Notes: generated by a model from the sequence alone, not told the origin. Shown: positions 26,632 through 35,376, counted from the first letter of the stretch. The stretch: DNA of 64,000 nt from Pseudomonas gingeri (GCF_013385635.1 NZ_JACAPR010000014.1:138517-202516), one strand, 5' to 3'. Made by a program: numbers and translations.

Positions 26632-27336
26632 ATGTTGCAGCGCTACTTATGGAAACTCATGCCCAAGCCTCAGCGGGAGTTCCTCCTGGGGCGCTTGTCG
26701 GTCGTCGACCGGCAGGTCGTCAACAAGGCCATGTCCGGCAACGTTCAGTTTCCCGAGCTGTTTACCGAGCGTTCCTGCCTGTTCATCCATGTTCCCAAGT
26801 GTGCGGGCAGCAGCGTCTGCGGGGCGCTGTTCGGTGGCTGGCGCCCCGGGCATCTGCCATTGCACTGGTATGAACATCAGTTCCCCGAGCAATACGCCAG
26901 CAGTTTCAAGTTCGCTTTTGTGCGTGACCCCCTGGAGCGTGCCTACTCGGCCTATGCCTTTCTCAAGGGCAACGAACCTTGCCGCCGGGATATGGCTGCG
27001 CGCCACCTGGTGACTTCGTACCGTGATTTCGACGACTTCGTTCATCGTTGGCTGCACCCCGAGAACGTACAGAAGCAAATGCATTTCGCTCCCCAGACGG
27101 ACTTTCTCGTGGACTCGCTCGGACACCTGGCGCTGGACTTCATCGGCTACCAGGAGCATCTGGAGCAGGACTTCCGATCTGTCTGCGAGCGAATGGGTAT
27201 CGACTCAACACTGCCTCACCTCAATCATTCACGCCAACGACGTCAGGAGCCGGTCAGGGATTTCTGCTCGGTGAAAACCCGTCGACTGGTACGTCGTGTC
27301 TACCAACGAGACTATGAGCTACTGGGCTATGAATAG
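26632..27336 (+). CDS. PAPS-dependent sulfotransferase (Sulfotransfer_2 type)
   Basis: 234 residues. It has the two signatures of carbohydrate sulfotransferases: the 5'-phosphosulfate loop FIHVPKCAGSS (about residues 51-61) and the 3'-phosphate segment FVRDPLERAYSAY (about 96-108, R98 and S106). It therefore should move sulfate from PAPS to a hydroxyl on a glycan or lipid. No signal peptide or membrane span, so it acts in the cytoplasm. Its stop overlaps the start of an APS kinase gene that could make the PAPS donor. Placed between msbA and hldE, an LPS or exopolysaccharide acceptor is likely, but not shown. The ribosome site is weak. Confidence 0.85.
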   Translation: MLQRYLWKLMPKPQREFLLGRLSVVDRQVVNKAMSGNVQFPELFTERSCLFIHVPKCAGSSVCGALFGGWRPGHLPLHWYEHQFPEQYASSFKFAFVRDPLERAYSAYAFLKGNEPCRRDMAARHLVTSYRDFDDFVHRWLHPENVQKQMHFAPQTDFLVDSLGHLALDFIGYQEHLEQDFRSVCERMGIDSTLPHLNHSRQRRQEPVRDFCSVKTRRLVRRVYQRDYELLGYE

Positions 27337-27979
27337 ACTGGCAACGATCCCCCTGGAAAAACCGCAGATCCGTCCCTATACCCTGGCGTTGTCAACGCTC
27401 GAGCGGGCTGCGATCAAGCATCAGCGACCGTGCTGCATCTGGCTCACAGGGCTGTCGGGCTCCGGCAAGTCGACCTTGGCCAACGAGCTGGAATTGCAAC
27501 TGAACCAGCGCGGCCTGCACACCTTCCTGCTCGACGGCGATAACGTGCGCAACGGTTTGTGCAGTGACCTGGGGATGTCGGCCAAGGCCCGCAAGGAGAA
27601 TATCCGTCGTGTGTCCGAGGTGGCACGGTTGATGGTCGATGCCGGGTTGATCGTGATCGTCTCGGCAATCTCGCCGTTCCGGGCTGACCGTGAGGTTGCC
27701 AAATCGCTGTTCCGGCCGCAGGAATTCTCCTGCGTCTATGTCAGCACGCCGTTCGATGTCTGCGCCCAACGCGACCCCAAGGGACTGTACAAGGCGGCGC
27801 TGGCGGGTCGGATCAAGGACTTCACCGGCCTTGACAGTCCTTACGAGGCGCCGCTGGATGCCGACTGTGAAATTGATACGACGTCGATGTCCCTGGAAGA
27901 TTGTACCCAGGCACTTTTGGCATTTCTGATCAATAAACGCTCAATTTCCGACGGCGAGGCCAGTCACTTGAAGCCATAG
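27329..27979 (+). CDS. cysC: Stand-alone adenylylsulfate (APS) kinase
   Basis: Phosphorylates APS to PAPS. 216 residues from the ATG at 27329, which overlaps the sulfotransferase stop. Seen: Walker A GLSGSGKST (residues 41-49), DGDNVRNGL (about 70) followed by SAKARKENIRR, and the KGLYKAALAGRIKDFTGLD region (about 145-165) that binds APS. A single-domain kinase without the CysN GTPase part. As Pseudomonas reduces APS directly for cysteine synthesis, the likely consumer of this PAPS is the neighbouring sulfotransferase. The earlier in-frame start at 27296 lies inside the sulfotransferase gene and is less likely. Confidence 0.92.
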   Translation: MNRLATIPLEKPQIRPYTLALSTLERAAIKHQRPCCIWLTGLSGSGKSTLANELELQLNQRGLHTFLLDGDNVRNGLCSDLGMSAKARKENIRRVSEVARLMVDAGLIVIVSAISPFRADREVAKSLFRPQEFSCVYVSTPFDVCAQRDPKGLYKAALAGRIKDFTGLDSPYEAPLDADCEIDTTSMSLEDCTQALLAFLINKRSISDGEASHLKP

Positions 27980-28043
27980 AACTAGCCTGCGGCAACCCTG
28001 TGTTAATATCGCGCCCCTGTTCATTTTGTATGTGGGTTGCTCC

Positions 28044-29465
28044 ATGAAGTTGTCCATGCCGCGATTCGATCAAGCCCCTGTCTTGGTGGTCGGCGATGTC
28101 ATGCTCGACCGTTACTGGCATGGTGGTACCTCACGGATTTCCCCTGAGGCGCCGGTACCGGTAGTCAAGGTCGAGCAGATCGAAGACCGCCCGGGCGGTG
28201 CTGCCAACGTTGCACTCAACATTGCCGCCCTCGGCGCGCCGGCTTCCCTGGTGGGTGTCACCGGTGACGACGAGGCCGCCGACAGCCTGGCCAACAGCCT
28301 CAAGGGCGCGGGCGTGCGGGCGTTGTTCCAGCGCATTGCGCACCAGCCGACCATCGTCAAGCTGCGGGTCATGAGCCGTCACCAGCAACTGCTGCGCATT
28401 GATTTCGAGGAGCCGTTCGCCACCGACGCCCTGGCGTTGGGGGCTGAAGTGGATGGCCTGCTCGAAGGCATCAAGGTGCTGGTGCTGTCCGACTACGGCA
28501 AGGGTGCGCTGAAAAACCACCAGGCGCTGATCCAGGCGGCGCGTGCCCGGGGTATTCCGGTGCTCGCCGATCCCAAGGGCAAGGACTTCTCGATCTATCG
28601 TGGAGCCAGCCTGATCACGCCGAACCTCAGCGAGTTCGAAACCATCGTCGGCGGTTGTGTCGACGAGCATGAACTGGTCGCCAAGGGCGCCAAGCTCATG
28701 CAGGACCTGGATCTTGGCGCCTTGCTGGTGACCCGTGGCGAGCACGGCATGACCTTGCTGCGTCCGGATCATCCGGCGCTGCACCTGCCGGCCCGGGCCC
28801 GTGAAGTGTTCGATGTGACCGGTGCCGGCGATACCGTGATCTCCACCCTGGCGGCGGCGATCGCCGCGGGCGAGGAATTGCCGCACGCGGTGGCCCTGGC
28901 CAACCTGGCGGCGGGTATCGTGGTCGGCAAGCTGGGGACGGCGGCCATCAGTGCGCCGGAACTGCGTCGCGCCATCCAGCGTGAAGAAGGGTCCGAGCGC
29001 GGTGTGCTGGGGCTTGAGCAACTGCTGTTGGCAGTGGATGACGCCCGGGCCCATAACGAGAAGATCGTCTTCACCAATGGCTGCTTCGACATCCTGCACG
29101 CCGGTCACGTGACGTACCTGGAGCAGGCGCGGGCCCAGGGCGATCGACTGATCGTCGCGGTCAACGACGACGCTTCGGTCAGTCGCCTGAAAGGTCCGGG
29201 GCGGCCGATCAACAGTGTCGACCGACGCATGGCGGTGCTGGCCGGTCTCGGTGCGGTGGATTGGGTGATCAGTTTCCCCGAAGGCACTCCGGAAAACCTG
29301 CTGACGCAGGTCAAGCCCGACGTGCTGGTCAAGGGCGGTGACTATGGGATCGACCAGGTGGTCGGTGCCGGTATCGTCACGGCCTACGGCGGCACGGTGA
29401 AAGTGCTGGGCCTGGTGGAAAACAGTTCGACGACGGCGATTGTCGAGAAGATCCGCAGCAACTGA
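28044..29465 (+). CDS. hldE: Bifunctional heptose 7-phosphate kinase / heptose 1-phosphate adenylyltransferase
   Basis: Makes ADP-D-glycero-manno-heptose, the donor precursor used by WaaC and WaaF. 473 residues with two domains: an N-terminal ribokinase-type kinase (VGDVMLDRYWHG, then DVTGAGDTVISTLAAA near residue 260) and a C-terminal cytidylyltransferase-like domain (VFTNGCFDILHAGHVTYL, about 342-359). I choose the ATG at 28044 over an upstream TTG because MKLSMPRFDQAPVLVVGD matches the family start. The ribosome site is weak. It is followed by a good terminator. Confidence 0.96.
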   Translation: MKLSMPRFDQAPVLVVGDVMLDRYWHGGTSRISPEAPVPVVKVEQIEDRPGGAANVALNIAALGAPASLVGVTGDDEAADSLANSLKGAGVRALFQRIAHQPTIVKLRVMSRHQQLLRIDFEEPFATDALALGAEVDGLLEGIKVLVLSDYGKGALKNHQALIQAARARGIPVLADPKGKDFSIYRGASLITPNLSEFETIVGGCVDEHELVAKGAKLMQDLDLGALLVTRGEHGMTLLRPDHPALHLPARAREVFDVTGAGDTVISTLAAAIAAGEELPHAVALANLAAGIVVGKLGTAAISAPELRRAIQREEGSERGVLGLEQLLLAVDDARAHNEKIVFTNGCFDILHAGHVTYLEQARAQGDRLIVAVNDDASVSRLKGPGRPINSVDRRMAVLAGLGAVDWVISFPEGTPENLLTQVKPDVLVKGGDYGIDQVVGAGIVTAYGGTVKVLGLVENSSTTAIVEKIRSN

Positions 29466-29488
29466 CACGTGCCAGGCCCGCCCGACGG

Positions 29489-29522
29489 CCCTGTGTCGAC
29501 GGTCCTACAGGGGACGTTTTTT
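29489..29522 (+). terminator. Rho-independent terminator after hldE
   Basis: Stem CCCTGT/ACAGGG (29489-29494 with 29507-29512) followed by GACGTTTTTT. It ends the hldE transcript just before the stop of the opposing gene. Confidence 0.7.
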
Positions 29523-29526
29523 CCTG

Positions 29527-30492
29527 TCAGCGCCGGGCCTTGGCCGGTACGATCTTGCGCAGGATCTGCCGGGCCTTGCCGGTCAGGCGCTTGAGTTTCG
29601 AGTCCTTCTCCACGGGCGCCAGCCCTTGCTGGCGTACCCAGTCCTTCCAGCGAATACGCTCATCACGCACCAGCCAGCCCTCCTGCCGGGCAAAGCTTTC
29701 CGCCAGGTACAGGCCGCGGGTGCTCGCCGCAACCAGTTGGTCCTTCTTCAGGGTGTACAGCTCGGCACAGGGCTGTCCGTCTTTCAGCGGCATCAGGTAC
29801 AGGTCTGGACGCCCGCGATCCAGACGGGCCACCAGTTCATCGTTTTCCAGTCGCTCATCGACATGGAACAGACTCAGGGACTTGGCTTCCCTGGGCACAT
29901 CCAGCCGCAGGTCGTAGATCAGTTGCAACGACGCGGTGGGCAGGTGCACATAGGCCCGTGGTCGCTCCATCAACTGTTGCGCGCCACAGCGCACCGGCAA
30001 TGCCGAACCCGACAGCGGCGTCAGGCGAAAGGGCAGCGCCTCGCGGTAATGCAAGGCCGCGGAGTAGGGCGCCGGCAGCCAGGTGTCGTTGAAGCGTCCG
30101 CTCAACCAGCCTTCCGGGGTCTCCAGTAGGCACTCCTCGGCGATCTCCTGGATGGCGGTGTGCAGTGGCAGGTTCAGTTCCTGCGCCGGGACATAACCGG
30201 AAATCAGCTTGAGCACCACATCGCCACGGTCTTGCCGGCGTTGCCGGACCAGTACCCAATAGTCGCGGTTCTGCCAGTGCAGGGTCAGGCGTACCGACAC
30301 ACCGAGGTTGGCCAGCTCCAGGGCAAAACGTTCGGCATCGGCGACGCTCACCGGCTTGCGCTTGTGCAGGGTTTGCGCGAAGTTCAGCGGCATCCCGACA
30401 CTCTGGTAGCTCAGGCCTTCGGGCGTCGCTTCGACGAATAACGGCAGGGTCTTGAAGTTACTGGGGTTCTTTCTTATCAGCGTTCGCGGCAT
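29527..30492 (-). CDS. Nudix-like protein of unknown function downstream of hldE
   Basis: 321 residues from the ATG at 30492, which has an excellent AAGGAG ribosome site; a longer open frame upstream is not used. I recall relatives labelled 'metal ABC transporter ATPase', but no Walker motif is visible. Instead there is a segment that resembles a Nudix box, G-x5-E-x9-QEIAEEC (about residues 111-132), two residues longer than the standard. C-terminal part is basic (KRLTGKARQILRKIV). It reads towards hldE and follows the aldo/keto reductase gene on the same strand. Function unknown; nucleotide-sugar or phosphoanhydride cleavage would fit a Nudix fold. Confidence 0.65.
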   Translation of the reverse strand: MPRTLIRKNPSNFKTLPLFVEATPEGLSYQSVGMPLNFAQTLHKRKPVSVADAERFALELANLGVSVRLTLHWQNRDYWVLVRQRRQDRGDVVLKLISGYVPAQELNLPLHTAIQEIAEECLLETPEGWLSGRFNDTWLPAPYSAALHYREALPFRLTPLSGSALPVRCGAQQLMERPRAYVHLPTASLQLIYDLRLDVPREAKSLSLFHVDERLENDELVARLDRGRPDLYLMPLKDGQPCAELYTLKKDQLVAASTRGLYLAESFARQEGWLVRDERIRWKDWVRQQGLAPVEKDSKLKRLTGKARQILRKIVPAKARR

Positions 30493-30533
30493 GTCGGCTC
30501 CTTCTTGCGTCGGGGTCGGCCGCGTGGGCGGCA

Positions 30534-31346
30534 TCAGTTCTGGCGAATGACCCGGGCTACTGTCGCAACGTTATGGGCGAGGTGCAGCGGGTTGATGGTG
30601 CCGACAATAGCACTGGCAACGCCGGGCTGCGCAAACAACAGTTCGAAGCTGGCCTGCACCGGATCGATGCCGGGGCTCAGGCAGGCATGGCCGCTGGCCA
30701 GGGCTTTCTTGACCAGGATCGCCTTGCCGTGGGCCGTTGCATAGTCAATGACCGGCCGCTCGCCCTGTTCGTTCAGATTGTAGGTGATCATGGCGCAATC
30801 GCCTTGTTCCAGAGCCTTCAGGCCGCCTTCGACGGTTTTTCCGGAAAAACCGAAACCGCGGATCTTGCCTTCGCGCTTCAGCTCGGCGAGGGTCTGGTAG
30901 ACGCCGCTCTGTTCGAGGATCGCCAGGTCGTTGCCGTCGGAGTGCACCAGCACCAGGTCGATAAAGTCGGTTTCCAGGCGTTGCAGGCTGCGTTCGACGG
31001 AAAGGCGGGTGTGTTCGGCGCTGAAGTCGTGGCGCGACTGGCCGGCCTCGAACTCTTCACCGACCTTGCTGACGATCACCCATTCGTGACGCTGCCCGCG
31101 CAGCAGCGGGCCGAGACGTTCTTCGCTGCGGCCATAGGCCGGGGCGGTATCGATCAGGTTGATCCCCAGGTCACGGGTCAGCTTGAGCAACTGACGGGCT
31201 TCCTGGTCGTCGGGGATCTGGAAGCCGCTGGGGTATTTGACGCCCTGGTCGCGGCCCAGCTTCACGGTACCCAGGCCCAGCGGCGAAACCACCAGGCCGG
31301 TACTGCCCAGGGGGCGGAGCAGGTCATGCAGGGTCGGCTGGCTCAT
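30534..31346 (-). CDS. Aldo/keto reductase
   Basis: 270 residues, NADPH-dependent TIM-barrel oxidoreductase. The catalytic set is visible: Asp/Tyr in DTAPAYGRSEERLG (about residue 56), Lys in VIVSKVG (about 88) and His in VLVHSDG (about 124). I use the ATG at 31346 (MSQPTLHDLLRPLG), because the longer open frame upstream is a shadow of the FAD oxidoreductase gene. The start overlaps the end of that gene by four bases, so the two enzymes are made together. Substrate not predictable. Confidence 0.88.
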   Translation of the reverse strand: MSQPTLHDLLRPLGSTGLVVSPLGLGTVKLGRDQGVKYPSGFQIPDDQEARQLLKLTRDLGINLIDTAPAYGRSEERLGPLLRGQRHEWVIVSKVGEEFEAGQSRHDFSAEHTRLSVERSLQRLETDFIDLVLVHSDGNDLAILEQSGVYQTLAELKREGKIRGFGFSGKTVEGGLKALEQGDCAMITYNLNEQGERPVIDYATAHGKAILVKKALASGHACLSPGIDPVQASFELLFAQPGVASAIVGTINPLHLAHNVATVARVIRQN

Positions 31347-32518
31347 GGCAGCAGTTGCTCCCAGGCGGTTTGTGTCATGGGCGGCCTTGGCAATTCGGGC
31401 AGGGCCGGCGGATGGCCGGGCTGGATGCCGTCGCGTTGCAGGCTGGCGAACACCCGGTCGGCGAAGTCCGGCGCCAGCGCCAGTTTGGTCGGCCAGCCCA
31501 CCAGCAGGCGATCCTGTTCGGCGAGAAAGGCGTTGTCCGGACGGGTCAGGCCGGACTGCAGGGGTTCGGCGCGATCGACGCGCAAGGTGGCCCAGCGGGC
31601 CTGGCTCAGGTCGATCCAGGGCAGCAGGTTGCCGAGTTCCTTGCGGGCCGTGGCGATCTGCTCGGCGGGTTCGCGTGCCACGCCTTCGGCCTCGGAAATA
31701 TCGCCACCGAGATACCAGACCCACTGGCCATCGGCAGCCGGGTGGGTGGTCACGGTGATCCGTGGCTTGGGGCCGCCGCCCAGGCAGTGGGCATACAGCG
31801 GCTTGAGGCTCGGGCCCTTGACCAGCACCATGTGCAGCGGCCGCTTCTGCATGGCCGGTTGGCTCAGGCCCAGGGCGTCGAGCAGTTCGGCATTGCCGGC
31901 ACCGGCGCTGAGCACGATGCGCTGGGCGCGGATCTCGCGCTCGTCGACGCGCAGACCGACCAACTGGCCATTTTCCAGTAACGGTTCGATCTTCTGCCCG
32001 GCCAGCAGGCCGTCACCCGCCAGTTCGGCGAGGCGTGTTATCAGGCTGGGAACGTCGATCACCAGTTCGGCCAGGCGATAGACCTTGCCCTTGAACTTCG
32101 GGTGTTGCAGGGCGGGCGGCAACTGGTCGCCCTTGACCTGGTCGACGCGCCCGCGCACCGCCTTGCTGGCGAAGAAGCTGGTGAGATTGCCGGCCAGGGT
32201 GCCGGGGGACCACAGGTAGTGGGCCTCGGACAGCAGGCGTACACCGGACAGGTCGAGTTCGCCATTGCCGGCCAGGGCTTCGCGCCAGCGGCGGGGCATA
32301 TCGGCAATGGCTTCCGAGGCCCCGCTCAGAGCACCGTGCAGCGCATATTTGGCGCCGCCATGGATGATACCCTGGGACTTCACGCTTTGCCCGCCGCCGA
32401 GGCTGGCGCTCTCCACCAGTACCGTCGAAAAACCCTGGCGACGCAGGCGCGCGTTCAGCCAGAGGCCGGCGACGCCGGCGCCGACAATCAGGACATCGGT
32501 GGATATAGCGGATGGCAT
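31343..32518 (-). CDS. FAD-dependent oxidoreductase (DAO family)
   Basis: 391 residues with an N-terminal Rossmann motif VLIVGAGVAGLWLNARL (GxGxxG, about residues 9-25) followed by the FAD segment SVKSQGIIHGGAKYAL (about 44-59). This is the D-amino-acid oxidase/glycerol-3-phosphate dehydrogenase superfamily. It overlaps the aldo/keto reductase by four bases. No signal peptide, so cytoplasmic. The reaction is unknown. Confidence 0.85.
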   Translation of the reverse strand: MPSAISTDVLIVGAGVAGLWLNARLRRQGFSTVLVESASLGGGQSVKSQGIIHGGAKYALHGALSGASEAIADMPRRWREALAGNGELDLSGVRLLSEAHYLWSPGTLAGNLTSFFASKAVRGRVDQVKGDQLPPALQHPKFKGKVYRLAELVIDVPSLITRLAELAGDGLLAGQKIEPLLENGQLVGLRVDEREIRAQRIVLSAGAGNAELLDALGLSQPAMQKRPLHMVLVKGPSLKPLYAHCLGGGPKPRITVTTHPAADGQWVWYLGGDISEAEGVAREPAEQIATARKELGNLLPWIDLSQARWATLRVDRAEPLQSGLTRPDNAFLAEQDRLLVGWPTKLALAPDFADRVFASLQRDGIQPGHPPALPELPRPPMTQTAWEQLLP

Positions 32519-32588
32519 GCGGCGACCTCGGTTCTCATGAGCAGGGTCGCAGTATACAGATTCGCGGGAATCGGCGATTTGCCTGCCA

Positions 32589-32921
32589 TCAATGCCCGGC
32601 GGTTTTCGAGAACAGCTGTATCACCACCACACCGAGGACGATCAGCGCCATGCCGAGCATGGCCGGGATATCCAGCTTCTGCCCGTAGAGAAACAGCGCG
32701 GCGACGCTGACCATGACGATGCCCATGCCCGCCCACACCGCGTACGCCACGCCCACCGGCACTGTGCGCACCACCAGGGTCAGCATCCAGAACGCCGTGG
32801 CATAACCGACGATGATCAGTGTCAGGGGCAGGGGCGTGCTCAGGCCTTTGACCGCTTTCATGGAGACGGTGGCGATGACTTCGGCGCAAATGGCGATGGC
32901 GAGGTAGTAGTAAGCATTCAT
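32589..32921 (-). CDS. Small multidrug resistance (SMR) transporter
   Basis: 110 residues, four membrane helices. The essential Glu14 is present (AICAEVIAT) and the conserved Trp-Ala-Gly of helix 3 (YAVWAGMGIV, about residues 59-68). Such proteins export cationic compounds, guanidinium or polyamines in exchange for protons. The ATG at 32921 is used since MNAYYYLAIAICAE is the proper SMR start. It is divergent from a LysR regulator, so that protein is the likely controller. It lacks a second SMR partner gene beside it. Confidence 0.92.
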   Translation of the reverse strand: MNAYYYLAIAICAEVIATVSMKAVKGLSTPLPLTLIIVGYATAFWMLTLVVRTVPVGVAYAVWAGMGIVMVSVAALFLYGQKLDIPAMLGMALIVLGVVVIQLFSKTAGH

Positions 32922-32995
32922 GGAGCGATCTCTCGTGTCTGGGCCTTCTGATGTGATCGGTATTTTAGACATCGGTCAGATGGGGTAAAGTCATT

Positions 32996-33018
32996 ACCTA
33001 TCTGAATATGAGATAGGT
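32996..33018. promoter_or_regulatory. LysR-type operator between the SMR pump and its regulator
   Basis: Perfect 8-base inverted repeat ACCTATCT/AGATAGGT with a 7-base spacer, containing the T-N11-A pattern of LysR sites. It lies in the 108-base divergent gap and ends 11 bases before the regulator ATG, suiting autoregulation. The pump start is 75 bases away. Confidence 0.65.
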
Positions 33019-33029
33019 TGGGTGTCAGC

Positions 33030-33914
33030 ATGCAATGGAGCCTGGAGCAGGTGCGCCTGTTTGTCAGCGTTGCCGAACAGCGTTCGTTTTCTGCGGTGGC
33101 GCGTCACCAGCGCAAGGCGCAATCAGCGATCAGTTCGGCGATTGCCCTGCTGGAGACCGACCTCGGGGTTAGCCTGTTCGAGCGTAGCAGCGGTCGCCAG
33201 CCGCGCTTGACCGAAGCCGGCGAGGCCTTGCTGGAGGAGGCGCGTGAAGTCCTGCGCCAGTGCGAGCGCCTCAATGGCCGGGCGTTGGCGCTGATGCGCG
33301 GCGAGGAAGCCAGTCTGCGCCTGGCGCAGGATGAGGCGATGCCCTATCAGCCGGTGATCGACAGCCTGGAAGCGCTGGCCAACCGCTTTCCCAGCCTCGA
33401 AGTGCAACTGACCAGCGCCGCCCAGGGCGATGTCGCGCGCAAGCTGGTGGAGCGGCGTGCCGACCTGGGCCTGCTGTTCTATCACGACCAGATTCCCGAG
33501 GCCCTGGAGCGGCGGGTGCTGGGCAGTATCGAGATGGTCACGGTGTGCGGCGTCGGGCATCCATTGGCGGCGACCCGTCGTGTCGACGCCCGGCAACTGG
33601 CACAGCACCGGCAACTGTTGATGTCGACGCCATCGAGCATGTATCCCGGCGGTGAGGCGGCGAGCCCGCAGGTCTGGCGCGCCGACAGTTTCTACGTGAT
33701 GGCCGAGTGGCTGGCCCGTGGTCTCGGCTGGGCCTGGTTGCCGCGTCATGTGGTGCAGTACCCCACCTACCAGGAGCAGATGGTCGAGTTGATCAGCGAA
33801 TGGACCCCGCCGGCGCTGGTGGTGGAAATGGTCTGGCGGCGTGACGAACCCCTGGGCCCGGCGGCACGCTGGCTGGCCGAACGTTTTACCGAACACCTGC
33901 AGGCGATCGGCTGA
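33030..33914 (+). CDS. LysR-family transcriptional regulator
   Basis: 294 residues: N-terminal winged helix-turn-helix (residues about 1-60; SFSAVARHQRKAQSAISSAIALLE) and a C-terminal substrate-binding domain with the typical RRADLGLLFYHD segment. The ATG at 33030 gives MQWSLEQVRLFVSV, the usual LysR opening; an upstream TTG is less likely. It is divergent from the SMR pump with a perfect dyad between them, so it probably controls the pump and itself. Inducer unknown. Confidence 0.88.
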   Translation: MQWSLEQVRLFVSVAEQRSFSAVARHQRKAQSAISSAIALLETDLGVSLFERSSGRQPRLTEAGEALLEEAREVLRQCERLNGRALALMRGEEASLRLAQDEAMPYQPVIDSLEALANRFPSLEVQLTSAAQGDVARKLVERRADLGLLFYHDQIPEALERRVLGSIEMVTVCGVGHPLAATRRVDARQLAQHRQLLMSTPSSMYPGGEAASPQVWRADSFYVMAEWLARGLGWAWLPRHVVQYPTYQEQMVELISEWTPPALVVEMVWRRDEPLGPAARWLAERFTEHLQAIG

Positions 33915-33936
33915 AAACACAGTAAACTCCGCCGCC

Positions 33937-35214
33937 ATGAATAGAACTCTCTACACCTTGCTGTTTCATCTGGGGCTGCCGCTGGTGGCGTTGCGTCTAT
34001 GGCTGCGGGCACGCAAGGCTCCGGCCTATGCCCGGCGTATCGGTGAACGTTTTGCCCGTGGCCTGCCACCGATGCGCCCGGACGGTATCTGGGTCCACGC
34101 GGTGTCGGTGGGCGAGAGCATTGCCGCCGCGCCGATGATCCGCGCGTTGCTGGCGCAGTACCCGCAGTTGCCGATCACCGTGACCTGCATGACTCCCACC
34201 GGTTCGGAGCGGATCAAGGCACTGTTCGCCAGTGAGCCGCGTATCCAGCATTGCTACCTGCCCTACGACCTGCCCTGGGCCGCGGCGCGCTTTCTCGATG
34301 CGATACGGCCCAGGCTGGCGGTGATCATGGAAACCGAGCTGTGGCCCAACCATATTCATCAATGCGCTCGCCGCGGGATTCCGGTAGCGCTGGCCAATGC
34401 CCGGCTGTCCGCACGCTCGGCGAGGGGGTACGGCCGGTTTGCCCGACTGACCCGGCCGATGCTGGAGGAAATGAGCCTGATCGCGGTACAGACCGAGGTC
34501 GAGGCCGAGCGCTTCCGGCAATTGGGCGCGCACGCCGAGTGTGTCGAAGTCACCGGTTCGATCAAGTTCGACCTGAGCATCGATCCGCAATTGCTGGCGC
34601 GTGCCGCCGAGTTGCGCGGGCAATGGCAGGCGCAGCAGCGGCCGGTGTGGATCGCCGCGAGCACCCACGAAGGCGAGGACGAGGTGGTCCTGGCGGCGCA
34701 TCGGCAACTGCTGGCCAGTCACCCGGATGCCTTGCTGATCCTGGTGCCACGGCATCCGGAGCGTTTCAACAGCGTCTTCGAATTGTGCCGCCAGCAGGGT
34801 TTGCCGACCGTTCGGCGTTCGACCGCCGAGCCGGTTACCGCGCAGACGTCGGTACTGCTCGGCGACACCATGGGCGAGTTGCTGTTTCTCTACGCCCTGG
34901 CGGACAGTGCCTTTGTCGGCGGCAGCCTGGTGCCCAATGGCGGGCATAACCTGCTGGAGCCGGCGGCCTTGGCCAAGCCGGTCTTGAGCGGACCACACCT
35001 GTTCAACTTCCTCGAGATCGCTGCGTTGATGCGCGAAGCCGGAGCGTTGCAGGAAGTCGACGATGCCGACGGGCTGGCGGTGGCGGTGCAGCGCCTGTTC
35101 GAACTGCCGCGGGATGCGCAGAAGATGGCGGAGGCGGGGTTGAAGGTGATGCGGGCCAACCAGGGCGCGTTGCAGCGCTTGCTGGATGGATTGGGGCGCT
35201 TGCTGTCGCGCTAG
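33937..35214 (+). CDS. waaA: 3-deoxy-D-manno-octulosonic acid (Kdo) transferase
   Basis: Adds Kdo residues from CMP-Kdo to lipid IVA, the first step of core assembly; membrane-anchored by an N-terminal helix facing the cytoplasm. 425 residues. Typical segments: RIGERFARGLP, WVHAVSVGESIAAAPMIRAL (about residue 51), METELWPNHI (about 132) and the C-terminal GGSLVPNGGHNLLEPAALAKP region (about 328-348). The ATG at 33937 is preferred to the earlier in-frame start inside the LysR gene. Repeats of the REP type follow the stop. It is separated here from the main LPS cluster by the oxidoreductase genes. Confidence 0.96.
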   Translation: MNRTLYTLLFHLGLPLVALRLWLRARKAPAYARRIGERFARGLPPMRPDGIWVHAVSVGESIAAAPMIRALLAQYPQLPITVTCMTPTGSERIKALFASEPRIQHCYLPYDLPWAAARFLDAIRPRLAVIMETELWPNHIHQCARRGIPVALANARLSARSARGYGRFARLTRPMLEEMSLIAVQTEVEAERFRQLGAHAECVEVTGSIKFDLSIDPQLLARAAELRGQWQAQQRPVWIAASTHEGEDEVVLAAHRQLLASHPDALLILVPRHPERFNSVFELCRQQGLPTVRRSTAEPVTAQTSVLLGDTMGELLFLYALADSAFVGGSLVPNGGHNLLEPAALAKPVLSGPHLFNFLEIAALMREAGALQEVDDADGLAVAVQRLFELPRDAQKMAEAGLKVMRANQGALQRLLDGLGRLLSR

Positions 35215-35246
35215 ACCCGATCAATCATCGCTGAACGCGATCCCCT

Positions 35247-35352
35247 GTAGGAGCCGGCTTGCCGGCGATGAGGCCCTTGAGGCTGCCAAAAGCTTTGGGG
35301 GCGAGCCCCCTCCCACAAGTTCTGCATCGCGAGCAAGCCCGGCTCCCACAGG
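35247..35352. repeat. REP pair (REPIN-like) between waaA and tolC
   Basis: Two oppositely oriented REP sequences: GTAGGAGCCGGCTTGCCGG near 35247 and its inverted relative ending GGCTCCCACAGG at 35352, about 55 bases apart. A stem GGGGGCGAGCCCCC at about 35297-35310 and a CTCCCACAAG element lie between. It fills most of the 162-base gap between the convergent genes and may end both transcripts. Confidence 0.8.
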
Positions 35353-35376
35353 TTTTGTTGTACTCTCAAGCGTTCA

